Counted from the first letter of the stretch, positions 1-8,347 are shown. The stretch: DNA of 40,557 nucleotides from an uncultured Elusimicrobia bacterium (GCA_903879915.1 CAIRNJ010000056.1:1-40557); one strand, 5' to 3'. A program made the numbers and translations. Notes: generated by a model not told the origin, from the sequence alone.

Positions 1-37
1 CAACAAGTGGTAATTAAAATCCTTTAACGGTTTTAAA

Positions 38-70
38 CCGCCGCCCCCTCAAAAGGGCGGCGGTTTTTTT
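38..70 (+). terminator. Rho-independent terminator
   Basis: A 9-bp GC stem (CCGCCGCCC at 38-46, GGGCGGCGG at 55-63) with an 8-base loop is followed by seven T residues at 64-70. It would end a plus-strand gene lying to the left of the window. Confidence 0.85.
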
Positions 71-114
71 CGGCCGGCCGGGACAGCGTATCTTTTACTG
101 CGGCCCTCTCTGTT

Positions 115-543
115 CTAAAGCGCCACCAGCCAGACCCCGGCGGCTATCAGCCCCGTGCCGGCCAGCTTAAGCCAGCTGAACTTCTCGCCCAAGAAGATCA
201 CCGCGCACAGCACTGTGATCAGGGGATAGGTGGAGCTCAGCGGGATTATTTTGGAGGCTTCCGCCCCGCTCAGGGCCCTGATATAAAAATAGACTCCCAG
301 CGTGGTGACCACCATGCTGGCGCTCACATAAGCCAGCGCCTGGCGCGAGATATCCAGGGAAGCGGTCTTTGTGGAGTACATGTTCCAGCCCAGCAGCAGC
401 ACGTTGATAACTATGCATACCGCCAGCCTCGCCAGGAAAGCGGTATTGGGCGGGGCGTAATTCAGGGAGAATTTATCCAGCACCGCGCTTATGCCCCAGA
501 AAAGTATGGCCAGCGCCAGCGCGAACCAGGTAGTATTTGTCAT
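115..543 (-). CDS. EamA/DMT-type half transporter
   Basis: Small integral membrane protein of about 142 residues. It holds one EamA unit with about five hydrophobic segments, ending in a typical last helix pair (VIFLGEKFSWLKLAGTGLI, then GVWLVAL). Full-size drug/metabolite transporters carry two such units, so this half-size protein probably works as a dimer. The substrate cannot be told from sequence. I chose the ATG at 543 (MTNTTWF) because GGGAGG lies about 9 bases upstream; the longer reading from 573 adds a polar stretch without family similarity. It lies downstream of, and is read with, the DUF1566 gene, 41 bases away. Confidence 0.8.
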   Translation of the reverse strand: MTNTTWFALALAILFWGISAVLDKFSLNYAPPNTAFLARLAVCIVINVLLLGWNMYSTKTASLDISRQALAYVSASMVVTTLGVYFYIRALSGAEASKIIPLSSTYPLITVLCAVIFLGEKFSWLKLAGTGLIAAGVWLVAL

Positions 544-584
544 TAGGATAGCCTCCCGCCCGTATTCCGGCAATGGTGGCGCTG

Positions 585-1358
585 CTAGCGCCCGCCGTCC
601 GCCACGCAGCGTACATAGGCCGTGGCAGTTTTAGCGGCTGTAACCCCCTGGCCGTAGTAGAAGGTGACGTACCACGCGTTGGCGGGATACCGGGCGTACT
701 CCTCGGACGACCAGTACCAGTTGCGGCAGGCGTCCAGGGTCTTGCCCTCGCATTCAGCTTTATACAGGTCCTTGAGCTCGCCCACGGTAGGCAGGCGCCC
801 TCCCTGGCCGCCGCAGTAATCCGCGGCTTCGCGCCAATGGCACGGGCCTTTAGCGCAGTAGGCGGGCGTTTCCCCGGCGCGTCCGTCCGACAGTTTTTTT
901 CTGCCTTCGATCCAGAAGATCTGGTCTATCCGCGGAAGGTTCGTCCCGCTCACGAGTATTTTTTTCAGCTGCACGTTCCGCGGCGGCAGCGTTTCGAACT
1001 TCGGCAGCACGCCGTTGGCGTAGAACGCGTCTATCCTGGGGTCGGTGCTGTATCTTTTGCCGTCCGCGGCCACGAAAGTCACCGTCAGGTTGGCCGTTCC
1101 TTCCGCGAAATTTATGCCGCCGCCGCGGTAGGTATATTTAACTGCCGCGCCTGCGGTGAAAACCACCTCAAGCTCCGCCAGTTCATAATGGCGGCTTACG
1201 GGTCTTGCCAGCTTCACTTCCGTATCCGCGCCGTCGCGCACCGCGATAGGCCCGCGCAAAAGCGGTATTTTAGAATACTCCGCCGTTCGCCCGCTGCCCG
1301 GCAGCGCCAGCAGGCAGCCGCAGAAAGCCGTTAAATATACCAGGCTGATCGTTCTCAT
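585..1358 (-). CDS. Exported protein with DUF1566 (Lcl C-terminal) domain
   Basis: About 257 residues. The N-terminus is a signal peptide (MRTISLVYLTAFCGCLLALP, then GSGRTAE). The middle part is a beta-rich region of unknown function. The last ~90 residues match the DUF1566/Lcl pattern: paired cysteines (YCAKGPCHW, DYCGGQGGRLPT), a GRLPT-x-xEL motif, YWSSEEY, and a closing AYVRCV. This fold is related to C-type-lectin/formylglycine-enzyme-like domains and is common in secreted or surface proteins; ligand unknown. The ATG at 1358 is preferred because it begins the signal peptide and has GGAGGG about 12 bases upstream; the longer reading from 1430 overlaps the upstream gene. It is probably co-transcribed with the nitroreductase. 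Confidence 0.8.
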   Translation of the reverse strand: MRTISLVYLTAFCGCLLALPGSGRTAEYSKIPLLRGPIAVRDGADTEVKLARPVSRHYELAELEVVFTAGAAVKYTYRGGGINFAEGTANLTVTFVAADGKRYSTDPRIDAFYANGVLPKFETLPPRNVQLKKILVSGTNLPRIDQIFWIEGRKKLSDGRAGETPAYCAKGPCHWREAADYCGGQGGRLPTVGELKDLYKAECEGKTLDACRNWYWSSEEYARYPANAWYVTFYYGQGVTAAKTATAYVRCVADGGR

Positions 1359-1389
1359 ATAGCTTAAAAACCCTCCTGCCGGCCCTTCC

Positions 1390-2052
1390 TTACGCCTGCA
1401 CCCACTTCGTGATCCGCGCGGGGTCCGCAAGCTCCCTTCCCGCCGGTTCCTCGGCCGGGTACCCCACGGCGCAGCCGTCCACCTCGAACTCGCCGTACGG
1501 GATGCCGGCCAGCTCCATGAACTCCCTGCTTTCGCCCATCATCTGCACCGCCGAGACCAGCTGGAAACCCAGGCCCAGCGCCGCGGCCTTGAGCCACATG
1601 TTCTCCAGCGCGTAGGCCAGGGCCTGTTTCTCCACCGGCGGAAAACCTTTCCGCTCGCCCACTATTATCAGGCAGGGCGCCGTCTTAAAGACAGGCAGCC
1701 CGTTGACGGCGGCGTTCTCCAGCACCTTGACGAACGGCCCGGCGTTCCGGCGCAGGTACGGCACCAGCTTCGAAAGCAGCTTGAGCCTGCCGGCGTTCTT
1801 TTTCAGCCGCGCCGTTATCAGGGCCTCGGCCCGGGCCATGCTCCCGGCGCCTTTGGAAAGCACGGCGAAGCGGCGCATTTCGGCCAGCGGCCTGCCCGCC
1901 AGCCCTGCGTACGGCGCCAGGGTGCCGGCCTTTATTATCCGCTCTATGAATTCGCGCGGCGGCGCTTCCGCCGCAAAGCGGCGTACGGAGCGCCTGCGCT
2001 CCAGCACCGCGTCCAGAGCCAGGTTAAGTTCCCTGTCAGGCTCGGTCGTCAT
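1390..2052 (-). CDS. Nitroreductase-family FMN oxidoreductase
   Basis: 220 residues, normal length for the nitroreductase superfamily. The N-terminal RRRSVRRF arginine cluster is the usual FMN-phosphate contact, and the C-terminal CAVGYPAEEP is the conserved glycine-rich turn near the flavin. Such enzymes use NAD(P)H to reduce nitro compounds, quinones or other substrates in the cytoplasm; the substrate here is unknown. The start is supported by a TGAGGAG ribosome site about 6 bases upstream. It is divergent from the receiver gene at 2162 and shares with it an AT-rich promoter region (2090-2115). The DUF1566 gene follows 31 bases downstream. Confidence 0.85.
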   Translation of the reverse strand: MTTEPDRELNLALDAVLERRRSVRRFAAEAPPREFIERIIKAGTLAPYAGLAGRPLAEMRRFAVLSKGAGSMARAEALITARLKKNAGRLKLLSKLVPYLRRNAGPFVKVLENAAVNGLPVFKTAPCLIIVGERKGFPPVEKQALAYALENMWLKAAALGLGFQLVSAVQMMGESREFMELAGIPYGEFEVDGCAVGYPAEEPAGRELADPARITKWVQA

Positions 2053-2089
2053 CGGCTCTCCTCATAAAAATCAAAGTTATTCGAACGCT

Positions 2090-2115
2090 TTTTATTTTAT
2101 ACTATTTATACAAGC
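2090..2115. promoter_or_regulatory. Divergent promoter region
   Basis: An AT-rich island in GC-rich DNA. On the plus strand TATACT (2098-2103) faces the receiver gene. On the minus strand TG-TATAAA (2105-2112) faces the nitroreductase gene. I saw no convincing -35 box on either side. Confidence 0.5.
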
Positions 2116-2161
2116 AGCGGGCCCCTTAGCTGTCCCGGGGCGGATAATTCGAGGAGAGGCT

Positions 2162-2587
2162 ATGTCCAAGATCCTTGCAGTGGAAGATAACCCCGCCATA
2201 CTGGATTTTTACCAGGAATTTTTTTCCGACGCCGGCTTCGACGTAAAGACCGCCGACGACGCGCTCAAGGCGATAGCCGCGCAGACCGAGTTCAAGGCCG
2301 ACCTGATACTGCTCGACCTTAACATCCCGGAAGGCGGCGGCCTGCTGGTGTTCGAGACCCTGCGGGCCCGGCAGGACATGGTGCCGATAATATTTTCCAC
2401 CGGCAAGCCGGAGACCATCGTAAACCTCGCCGAGCTCCCCAACGTGAACGTCGTGAAAAAGCCCACGGCCCCCGAAGTGCTTATGGCGCTGGTCCAGAAG
2501 ACCATCGCCAACTCCAGGCCCGCCGAGCCGAAGATGAACCCGGTCCCGCCGCCCCCGCCCAGGCTGCCGCCCGGCCGGCCGCAGTAA
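2162..2587 (+). CDS. Stand-alone response-regulator receiver protein
   Basis: 141 residues. A complete CheY-like receiver domain (about 1-118) with the acidic pair near ILAVEDN, the phospho-acceptor in LILLDLNIPEGGG, a Ser/Thr in IIFSTGKPE and the conserved lysine in VVKKPT. No output domain follows. The last ~25 residues are a proline-rich tail (PPPPPPRLPPGRP), probably disordered. It would relay phosphate from an unlinked histidine kinase; the orphan kinase at 24523 is one possible partner, but that is speculation. The ATG at 2162 follows GAGGAGAGGCT, a strong ribosome site. A bidirectional terminator follows. Confidence 0.9.
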   Translation: MSKILAVEDNPAILDFYQEFFSDAGFDVKTADDALKAIAAQTEFKADLILLDLNIPEGGGLLVFETLRARQDMVPIIFSTGKPETIVNLAELPNVNVVKKPTAPEVLMALVQKTIANSRPAEPKMNPVPPPPPRLPPGRPQ

Positions 2588-2606
2588 AAATACCGCGGGA
2601 GCAGTA

Positions 2607-2646
2607 AAAAGACCGGCGGGGCCCCTAACGGCTCCGCCGGTCTTTT
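2607..2646. terminator. Bidirectional terminator
   Basis: AAAAGACCGGCGG and CCGCCGGTCTTTT form a long stem between the convergent receiver (plus) and GAF/HD-GYP (minus) genes, with A/T runs on both sides. Confidence 0.85.
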
Positions 2647-2661
2647 CAGGCGCCGCCGCCT

Positions 2662-3780
2662 TTACTGCTTGTTCCCGGCGGCCACTTTAATTATTTCGTG
2701 GTACATCCTCTCGAACCCCTTCACCACTTCGGGGTCGAAGGCCTTCCCGCTTTCGCTGACAATGAATTCCCGCGCCTTTTCCGGCGGCCAGGCCTGCTTG
2801 TACACCCGGGGCATGCACAGCGCGTCGAACACGTCGGCCACGGCCATGATGCGCGCGTACAGCGGAATCTGCTCGCCTTTCAGCCCCGCGGGATAGCCCG
2901 TGCCGTCGAACTTCTCGTGGTGGGATTCGGCTATCTCGCAGGCTATGCGCAGCAGGTCGCTTGCCGCGTCGCTGAGGATCTTGCCGCCGTAGCCGGCGTG
3001 CTTCTTCATCTCGGCGTATTCCGTCTCGCTGAGCTTGGCCGGCTTTAAAAGTATGGCGTCCGGGATGCCCACCTTGCCGATGTCGTGTAGCGGGCTGGCG
3101 CTGCGGATGTTCTCGATCTCCTGCTCGGACAGGCCCATGCCCTCGGCTATCAGGGCGGTGTACGCGCTGACGTGCTTCAAGTGCACGGCGGTATCCTCCT
3201 GGTCCCTGTATTCCGCCGTCATGGCCAGCCGGTAAATGGTCTCCAGCTGCGCCTGGTACAGGCGCTCGTAGAGCCGGGCGTTCTCTATGGCCGAGGCCGC
3301 TATGGAGCTGATCAGCTGCAGCACGCCCTCGTCGTCGGAGTCGAACGGCCCCGCGTTCTTGTTCATGGCCTCGAACACGCCCATTATATTGCCGCCCGCG
3401 TCCTTAAGGGGCACGGCAAGTATGCTGCGGGTGCGGTACCCGGTAATAAGGTCTATCTCGCGGTTGAACTGGGGGGACCCGTAAGCGTCGCCGATATTGA
3501 TGATGCGGTCTTTGGTGGCCACCTCGCCGGCTATACCCTTGCCGCTCGGCATGCGTATCTCGCTGTCCTGAATGCCCTGCGCCACTTTGGACCACAGCTC
3601 GTCGGTCTTTTTATCCAGGATAAAAACGGTGCAGCGGTCGCAGTCCAGCGCTTTTTTCAGCTGGGCCGCTATCAGCTCGAGCAGCTTGCCCAGGCGGGTT
3701 TCCTTGTACACCACTTCGCCGAACTGCAGCAGCAGGTTCAGCCGGTTCCTCAGTTTTTCCGTTTCGGTCATAGGCAGCAA
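2662..3780 (-). CDS. GAF and HD-GYP domain protein, probable cyclic-di-GMP phosphodiesterase
   Basis: 372 residues, soluble. Residues ~27-170 form a GAF sensor domain. Residues ~185-355 form an HD-GYP domain with the metal-binding HD in SPLHDIGKVGIPD (~230-241) and the signature HHEKFDGTGYP (~287-297). HD-GYP proteins hydrolyse cyclic di-GMP, so this likely lowers the messenger in response to a ligand or redox cue sensed by GAF. The usual LTSDRPYR segment is replaced by LCMPRVYK, a mild divergence. Two starts are possible, 3780 and 3771 (MTETEKL); neither has a clear Shine-Dalgarno. An extended -10 (TGGTAGAAT, 3843-3851) lies about 60 bases upstream, directly after the previous gene's terminator. 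Confidence 0.9.
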   Translation of the reverse strand: MLPMTETEKLRNRLNLLLQFGEVVYKETRLGKLLELIAAQLKKALDCDRCTVFILDKKTDELWSKVAQGIQDSEIRMPSGKGIAGEVATKDRIINIGDAYGSPQFNREIDLITGYRTRSILAVPLKDAGGNIMGVFEAMNKNAGPFDSDDEGVLQLISSIAASAIENARLYERLYQAQLETIYRLAMTAEYRDQEDTAVHLKHVSAYTALIAEGMGLSEQEIENIRSASPLHDIGKVGIPDAILLKPAKLSETEYAEMKKHAGYGGKILSDAASDLLRIACEIAESHHEKFDGTGYPAGLKGEQIPLYARIMAVADVFDALCMPRVYKQAWPPEKAREFIVSESGKAFDPEVVKGFERMYHEIIKVAAGNKQ

Positions 3781-3842
3781 AGCCGTTCAGCAGGGTCCCT
3801 GGACCATTCGCTTCCGGCCCCCGCATTATTCCTTCCCCGTCT

Positions 3843-3851
3843 ATTCTACCA
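3843..3851 (-). promoter_or_regulatory. Extended -10 promoter (TGGTAGAAT)
   Basis: On the minus strand TG-G-TAGAAT directly follows the T-rich tail of the terminator at 3851-3879. It is placed to drive the GAF/HD-GYP gene starting at 3780 or 3771. Confidence 0.6.
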
Positions 3852-3879
3852 AAACAAAACCGCCGGGCCATCCCGGCGG
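3851..3879 (-). terminator. Terminator of the phospholipase-D-type gene
   Basis: Stem CCGCCGGG (3860-3867) with CCCGGCGG (3872-3879), loop of four, then TTTTGTTTT on the minus strand. It is one of a family of near-identical hairpins in this window. Confidence 0.8.
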
Positions 3880-3904
3880 CGCGGCGGCAGCGCGGACAGG
3901 CGCT

Positions 3905-5515
3905 TTAAAGGAGCCCGCCGAACTGATCGGAGATATGGTCCATCAGGCTGGACGAGTAGCGGGTAATGCGCTCGCTCTGCGGGATGTCCGCGCCGAACAG
4001 CCGCGTCTCTATGTCCGTGGCCACCGCGGCGTCGTTGATCACCAGGTTCAGCTCGTCGTTATTATTCATGCTGCGGGTGTCCAGGTTCGACGAGCCGAAC
4101 GTGGCCCAGACGCCGTCGATGGCCGTCACTTTCAGATGCGCCATGCGGCCCCGGTATTCGTAGATCTCCACCCCGGCTTTGAGCAGTTTAGGGTAGTTGG
4201 CCCGGGCCGCGCTCTGCACTAACGGGAGATTGTTCTCCTTCGGGAAAACCAGCTGCACTTTCACCCCGCGCCGGGCGGCGGCGCGCAGGGCGTTGATAAC
4301 GTCCTTGTCGGTGAAATAGGGAGTGGCAATGCGCACGGTCTTCTGCGCTGTGCCGATAGCGCGCAGGTACACGGCCTTGATGTTCTGGTCGTTGCGGCCG
4401 ATATGCCCCACCACCTGGGTTTCGGCGCCGTCCGCGGCCTCGGCCAGCGCGGGGAAGAGGTCCTCCGCCGGAGAATAGCTGCCGCCGGCGTTCTTCCAGC
4501 GCTCCAGGAAAGCTTCCTGCAACTTGGCCACGGCCGGCCCTATAACGAGGGTCTGCTGGTCGTGCCATTTTTCCTGGTAGTCGAGGCCGATGTTCATCCC
4601 GCCGGTGAAGGCGGTCTTGCCGTCTATCACTATCACCTTGCGGTGGTCCAGGTGGCCCTCGAAATGCGCCGACGGCTCCTTTACTATCACCGTGGCGCCG
4701 CTTTCGCGCAGCGAAGCTATGAGCTTCTGCAGTTCCGGCTCATGCTCGGCCTTGGAGCCGCGCTCGTCGATAAGGAAGCGCACGGCCACGCCGGCCCTGG
4801 CCTTGGCGGAAAGCACGTTGGCCAGCCCCCAGCCTATTTTGTCGGCCTGGAGATGGAAGATCTCAATATGGATGGACCTGGCGGCGGCCTGCAGTACCGG
4901 CCCCGCGGCGGGCATCACTTCGCGCCCGTCTATAAGGAACTTAATGTAGTTGCGGCCGGCGGAAGAAGTCTCGGTAACGGCGTCCACGTACCGGCGCAGG
5001 CCCTGCCAGTCGCCGGGCACCACGGTGCCGCGGTATTTGTCCGCCAGGTTGTTTATATCCTTATACCAACCTACGGAACGGCTGAGCTGGCCGTGGTCCA
5101 GGCGGTAATACACGTAGTCGAAGGCGGCGGCGTCGGGGGCCGACCCCAGCACGCGCAGAATGGCTTTTTCGAGGTCCGGCTGGTCCCAGTTATTGCCGTC
5201 GGAATTATTCTGGTCGGGATGCGAATCGTTGATCAGCGTCTTCAGCATCTGGATCTTCCGGCCGGGAGAGGCCTCGGCCAGGGCCTCGTCCGTCAGCCTC
5301 ATTATTTTCAGGGATTCCCTGCTCGCGGAAGATTTTTCCGCGCCGCCGCCGGGAACGGCCGGCGGGGTCAGAGGTACGGCCGCGCGCGCGGTTCCGGGAC
5401 CCGAAAGCAGTTCCGCGTAGGCGGCGCTTTGGGCGTAGGCGGCGGGCGAAGAAATTAAAGGAAAGAGAAGGCTGAACAGGATAAGGACCGGGCGGTTGCT
5501 TTTTTCATTTAGCAT
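3905..5515 (-). CDS. Secreted phospholipase D / cardiolipin-synthase-like protein
   Basis: 536 residues from the ATG at 5515. A signal peptide or N-terminal anchor (RPVLILFSLLFPLISSPAAY) is followed by a ~170-residue region of unknown function and then two phospholipase D units. The HKD motifs are complete: HRKVIVIDG (about 291-299) and HLKVTAIDG (about 460-468), each followed by a GG or GSS-N turn (FTGGMN, FGSSNLDTRS). Such proteins transfer or hydrolyse phosphatidyl groups, as cardiolipin synthases do; the leader suggests action outside the cytoplasm. The reading could extend to 5557, but MLNEKSNRP at 5515 starts the leader and sits 6 bases after a TATACT box. Confidence 0.88.
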   Translation of the reverse strand: MLNEKSNRPVLILFSLLFPLISSPAAYAQSAAYAELLSGPGTARAAVPLTPPAVPGGGAEKSSASRESLKIMRLTDEALAEASPGRKIQMLKTLINDSHPDQNNSDGNNWDQPDLEKAILRVLGSAPDAAAFDYVYYRLDHGQLSRSVGWYKDINNLADKYRGTVVPGDWQGLRRYVDAVTETSSAGRNYIKFLIDGREVMPAAGPVLQAAARSIHIEIFHLQADKIGWGLANVLSAKARAGVAVRFLIDERGSKAEHEPELQKLIASLRESGATVIVKEPSAHFEGHLDHRKVIVIDGKTAFTGGMNIGLDYQEKWHDQQTLVIGPAVAKLQEAFLERWKNAGGSYSPAEDLFPALAEAADGAETQVVGHIGRNDQNIKAVYLRAIGTAQKTVRIATPYFTDKDVINALRAAARRGVKVQLVFPKENNLPLVQSAARANYPKLLKAGVEIYEYRGRMAHLKVTAIDGVWATFGSSNLDTRSMNNNDELNLVINDAAVATDIETRLFGADIPQSERITRYSSSLMDHISDQFGGLL

Positions 5516-5521
5516 ACCTAT

Positions 5522-5527
5522 AGTATA
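5522..5527 (-). promoter_or_regulatory. -10 box of a probable leaderless promoter
   Basis: TATACT on the minus strand ends six bases before the ATG at 5515, with no Shine-Dalgarno between. Transcription would begin at or next to the start codon. No good -35 at normal spacing was seen. Confidence 0.5.
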
Positions 5528-5624
5528 GCCGGCCCGGGGGCCGGGCACGAGGGTCAAAGGTTTTAATTCTTCCGGTCTTTGGCCTGCCGGGCCGTAGGCC
5601 CATGGGCCCGCCGCCGCCGGCCGC

Positions 5625-6251
5625 TCAGTGGAAGAAGGCTTTCTTCGCGCCGTCTATGATGAACTGCACGGCGGTGGCGGCCAGCATCAGGCCCATAAGG
5701 CGCGTGGTGATGTTCATGGCTATGGGGTTGATCTTGGGCGCCTTTTTTATGGCGATGCGGAAAATAAGGTAACTGGCGAACCCCACCAGCAGGAACAGCA
5801 GGAACAGCACGCCGTCGTAAACCAGGTTCTTGGCCCTGGATTCCAGCAGGATGGCGGTGGTGATGGCGCCGGGGCCGGAGAGCATGGGGATGGCCAGCGG
5901 CGTTATGGAGATGTCGGCCTTGGCTATGCCCTCTATCTTTTCTTCCTCGGTCTCCTGCACGCCCGAGCGCTTGGCGCGCAGGTTGTCCAGCGAGACCAGC
6001 AGCAGCAGCAGGCCGCCGGCCATCTGGAAAGCGGCGATGGTAATGCCGAAAACGGAGAACAGCGTGTTGCCGGTGGCCGCGAAAACGATGAGCACGCCGG
6101 TGGCGGTGAAGCAGGCCGTGCGGGCCATCCTTACGCGCTCGGCCTCGGTGTTATCCGGGGTCATGGCGAAAAAAGTAGGCACGGCGGCCAGCGGGTTGAT
6201 GATCGCGAACAGCGACCCCGCGCTCATCAGCGCGAAATTAAGTATTTCCAT
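5625..6251 (-). CDS. MarC-family integral membrane protein
   Basis: 208 residues with six hydrophobic segments. The N-terminus (LFAIINPLAAVPTFFAMT) is the MarC family signature, and the middle ITPLAIPMLSGPGAITTAI is the second conserved block with its PxxxGPG motif. MarC/YchE/YhgN proteins sit in the inner membrane; their transport role is unresolved, and an early link to multiple antibiotic resistance in E. coli was not upheld. The ATG at 6251 lies exactly six bases after TATACT (6258-6263) and has no ribosome site, so the mRNA is probably leaderless. Confidence 0.9.
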   Translation of the reverse strand: MEILNFALMSAGSLFAIINPLAAVPTFFAMTPDNTEAERVRMARTACFTATGVLIVFAATGNTLFSVFGITIAAFQMAGGLLLLLVSLDNLRAKRSGVQETEEEKIEGIAKADISITPLAIPMLSGPGAITTAILLESRAKNLVYDGVLFLLFLLVGFASYLIFRIAIKKAPKINPIAMNITTRLMGLMLAATAVQFIIDGAKKAFFH

Positions 6252-6257
6252 CCCGTA

Positions 6258-6263
6258 AGTATA
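6258..6263 (-). promoter_or_regulatory. -10 box of a probable leaderless promoter
   Basis: TATACT on the minus strand, then TACGGG, then the MarC-family ATG at 6251. Six-base spacing and no Shine-Dalgarno. Confidence 0.55.
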
Positions 6264-6276
6264 TAAATTTAGCGCA

Positions 6277-6359
6277 AGGGGACGTATTTGACTTTTTGAC
6301 TATTTACAACGGAAACGTAACCCCGCCCCAAAATAGTCAAAAAGTCAAATACGTCCCCT
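6277..6359. repeat. GGGGACG inverted repeat, perfect 29-bp arms
   Basis: The left arm (6277-6305) and right arm (6331-6359) are exact reverse complements over 29 bases, with a 25-base spacer. The outer ends read AGGGGACGTATTTGAC. It lies between the stop of the arrestin-like gene (6364) and the start of the MarC-family gene (6251). It is the best-preserved member of a dispersed family in this window. Confidence 0.95.
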
Positions 6360-6363
6360 GTCT

Positions 6364-6879
6364 TCACTGGTCCACCGCGACGCGCTGGCTGGAGGACAGG
6401 TCCACGCCTTCCGCGTCCAGCCGCACTTCGAGCCGCCAGGAAATGCTCCTCCCGGCGCCGCTCAGCATGCCCAGCGCCTGCCCCAGCATGGAGTCGGACC
6501 CAGCCTCCGCCCGCCCGCCGGGCACGAGGATCCTGAAATCGTACCGGGCGGTGGAGCCGGCGGGATAGACCTTGGCATGCTCCAGCGTCTGGCCGGTCCT
6601 GGAGAGCTCGCGGGTGTGCGTGGTGCTCCTGCCGTTATAGCCGCGTTCCCGGATAACCTCCGTGGCCACCAGGGCCGCGCTGAGGTTGTTGCCGCGCACT
6701 TCCTGGCGGGTGACCATTTCGAAAGAGCCTTCTATCGTCTCGCCCGACAAGAAGGACGTCCGCGGCAGCGAAATAGTGATGCTGCCTTTAAGATACTGCA
6801 CCAGGTAATAACCGCCCGCCACGCCGAGCCCTACTACGGCGCCAACTATCAGCAGAACGTTGATCGGATCGGACCCCAT
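6364..6879 (-). CDS. Membrane-anchored arrestin-like protein
   Basis: 171 residues. One N-terminal transmembrane helix (VLLIVGAVVGLGVAGGYYLV) is followed by a beta-sandwich-like domain resembling arrestin/Vps26/Spo0M folds: SFLSGETIEGSFEMV near its start, a central strand pair with FRILVP, and a C-terminal WRLEVRLDAEGVDLSS. In this superfamily such domains serve as protein-interaction scaffolds; no enzyme motif is visible. The ATG at 6879 has GGAGG five bases upstream; a GTG at 6885 is the alternative. TG-TATAAT lies upstream near 6912-6920. The stop is followed within about 5 bases by the 6277-6359 repeat. Confidence 0.65.
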   Translation of the reverse strand: MGSDPINVLLIVGAVVGLGVAGGYYLVQYLKGSITISLPRTSFLSGETIEGSFEMVTRQEVRGNNLSAALVATEVIRERGYNGRSTTHTRELSRTGQTLEHAKVYPAGSTARYDFRILVPGGRAEAGSDSMLGQALGMLSGAGRSISWRLEVRLDAEGVDLSSSQRVAVDQ

Positions 6880-6953
6880 ATGCACCTCCGCCGGGAAATA
6901 TACCGCTGACGATATTATACAAAGCCGCTCCGGGCCTTACACCCGGCGCCCGC

Positions 6954-7460
6954 CTATTTCGGGCCGGCCGGCGGCGTTTTGTACGGGTTCAGGACGTTCC
7001 CGGTAAAATACCGGTAGCCCAGTTTCGCGAAAGCGCCCAGCAGGGCGGCCAGCAGCGTGCCCAGCGCGCTCAGCAGGCCGAAGGCCCCGCCCCACGCGGG
7101 CCCCTTGGGATCAAGGTTGAACTGCGCGGCGAACGCGAACACCAGGTACGCGGCCGCCGCCGCCAGCGCGGAACTCAGGCCCTGCTTTGCCGCGTCGGCA
7201 AAACCCGCCGGCCTGCTGGTAAGCCAGAAGGCTGTCAGGAAGCACAGCGAAGAGCCGAACAGGAACAGCATATACAGCGCGGTGCCGAAGTAATCCGGCC
7301 AGGTGAGCGTATACGCGTCGAACCGCGGCGAAGCCGCGGCGGCGGCGCTCTCCAGGGTGGCCGCCCATATAGGTATGGTCCACAAAGCTCCGCGCAGCGC
7401 CGCGGCGCGGTGAACGCACCGGCAGCAGGCCCTTTCCGCGCTGGTTCCGTTGTTATTCAT
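6954..7460 (-). CDS. Hypothetical membrane protein
   Basis: About 168 residues, no recognised family. After a polar, cysteine-containing N-terminus (ERACCRCVHR) it has about four hydrophobic segments, including YFGTALYMLFLFGSSLCFL, an alanine-rich helix (SSALAAAAAYLVFAFAA) and FGLLSALGTLLAALLGAF. The ATG at 7460 is chosen for its AGAGGAAG ribosome site; a longer reading from 7505 overlaps the upstream protease gene. It probably forms an operon with the M50-like protease 41 bases upstream. Confidence 0.7.
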   Translation of the reverse strand: MNNNGTSAERACCRCVHRAAALRGALWTIPIWAATLESAAAAASPRFDAYTLTWPDYFGTALYMLFLFGSSLCFLTAFWLTSRPAGFADAAKQGLSSALAAAAAYLVFAFAAQFNLDPKGPAWGGAFGLLSALGTLLAALLGAFAKLGYRYFTGNVLNPYKTPPAGPK

Positions 7461-7501
7461 AGCTTCCTCTGCTCCGGCCGATGAAAAATAATAGCAAGTT
7501 A

Positions 7502-8347
7502 TCACGCCTCCGGTTTGTTTTTAATACGGCGCAGCAGGAACCAGGCATAAAATACCGCCACGAACCCCCAGGCCGCTTTCCCGAGCAGCAGATAGCGGTC
7601 CGCCGCCTGCCGCGCCGTCCAGCCCGAGCCCGCCACCAGGCGCGCGATATCCTGCCCGGCCACCTGCGGGTCGGAAATATCAATGCCGTATATGCCGTTC
7701 ACGGGATCGGCCCCGGCTTTAAGCCAGAAGTGCCAGGCGGCCGCCAGCGAGCAGGCCGCCGCCGCCATTACCGGATATCTGAACCAGTCCCAGCGCCAGC
7801 CTGCGGGGCCGGGGTAGTAGAAGGCCGCTATAAGGACGGCCGGAAAAACGAATTCCCCGGCGTGGCCCCCGAAAAGCAGATATGCATGAAATTCTTTCGG
7901 GCTGGCGATGAACTGAAGATAAAGGAACCCACTGATAAGCAGCGCGCTGCAGACGAGCAGCAGCGGGTTGCGGTTCGTGACCGCCTGCCAGGCCAGCCAG
8001 ACCAGAACGCCGGCTACCAGCGCGCTTAAAAAAAACGACGGGGCGTAATCCGTAACGGCCACGCCGGCTATTACGGGGAATGACCAGCGCCCGGCCAGCC
8101 AGGACACCAGCGAGTGCCCCAGCTCATGGCACATGACATGGAAAGGGAACCCGATGGTAGGCCAGATATCTTTAAGCAGCCAGCCGGCGGCCAGGGCCGT
8201 CGGCACCGCCCAAGGGCTTGAGCGGAAGGCAGGCGCCGCGCCGCCCTGGCCGGAACCGCCGATGGAGAACCCGCCGCCGGACTGCGCTATGATCCGGTAA
8301 AGATAGAAAGCGATAGCAAGAGCCAGCAGGCAGATGAAAGCTATCAT
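7502..8347 (-). CDS. M50-like integral membrane metalloprotease
   Basis: 281 residues with at least six hydrophobic segments. The HELGH motif in FHVMCHELGHSLVSWLAG lies at the start of a membrane segment, as in site-2-protease/M50-like families where the two histidines and glutamate bind and activate zinc. I could not find a clear NPDG-type second motif, so family membership is tentative, and HAGEFVFP might contribute a ligand. It has an N-terminal membrane helix and a glycine-rich linker. The substrate is unknown. The ATG at 8347 has GGGAG about 14 bases upstream. It is read with the membrane gene at 6954. Confidence 0.7.
   Translation of the reverse strand: MIAFICLLALAIAFYLYRIIAQSGGGFSIGGSGQGGAAPAFRSSPWAVPTALAAGWLLKDIWPTIGFPFHVMCHELGHSLVSWLAGRWSFPVIAGVAVTDYAPSFFLSALVAGVLVWLAWQAVTNRNPLLLVCSALLISGFLYLQFIASPKEFHAYLLFGGHAGEFVFPAVLIAAFYYPGPAGWRWDWFRYPVMAAAACSLAAAWHFWLKAGADPVNGIYGIDISDPQVAGQDIARLVAGSGWTARQAADRYLLLGKAAWGFVAVFYAWFLLRRIKNKPEA

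Noticed and set aside
4403-5458. Long plus-strand frame opposite the phospholipase-D-type gene
   Set aside because: The minus strand has two complete HKD motifs; the opposite frame is low-complexity and lacks start signals.
5560-5620. GC-rich palindromic stretch between the MarC and phospholipase-D-type genes as a terminator
   Set aside because: Several short GGGCC/GGCCC pairings are possible but there is no single dominant stem with a T-tract.
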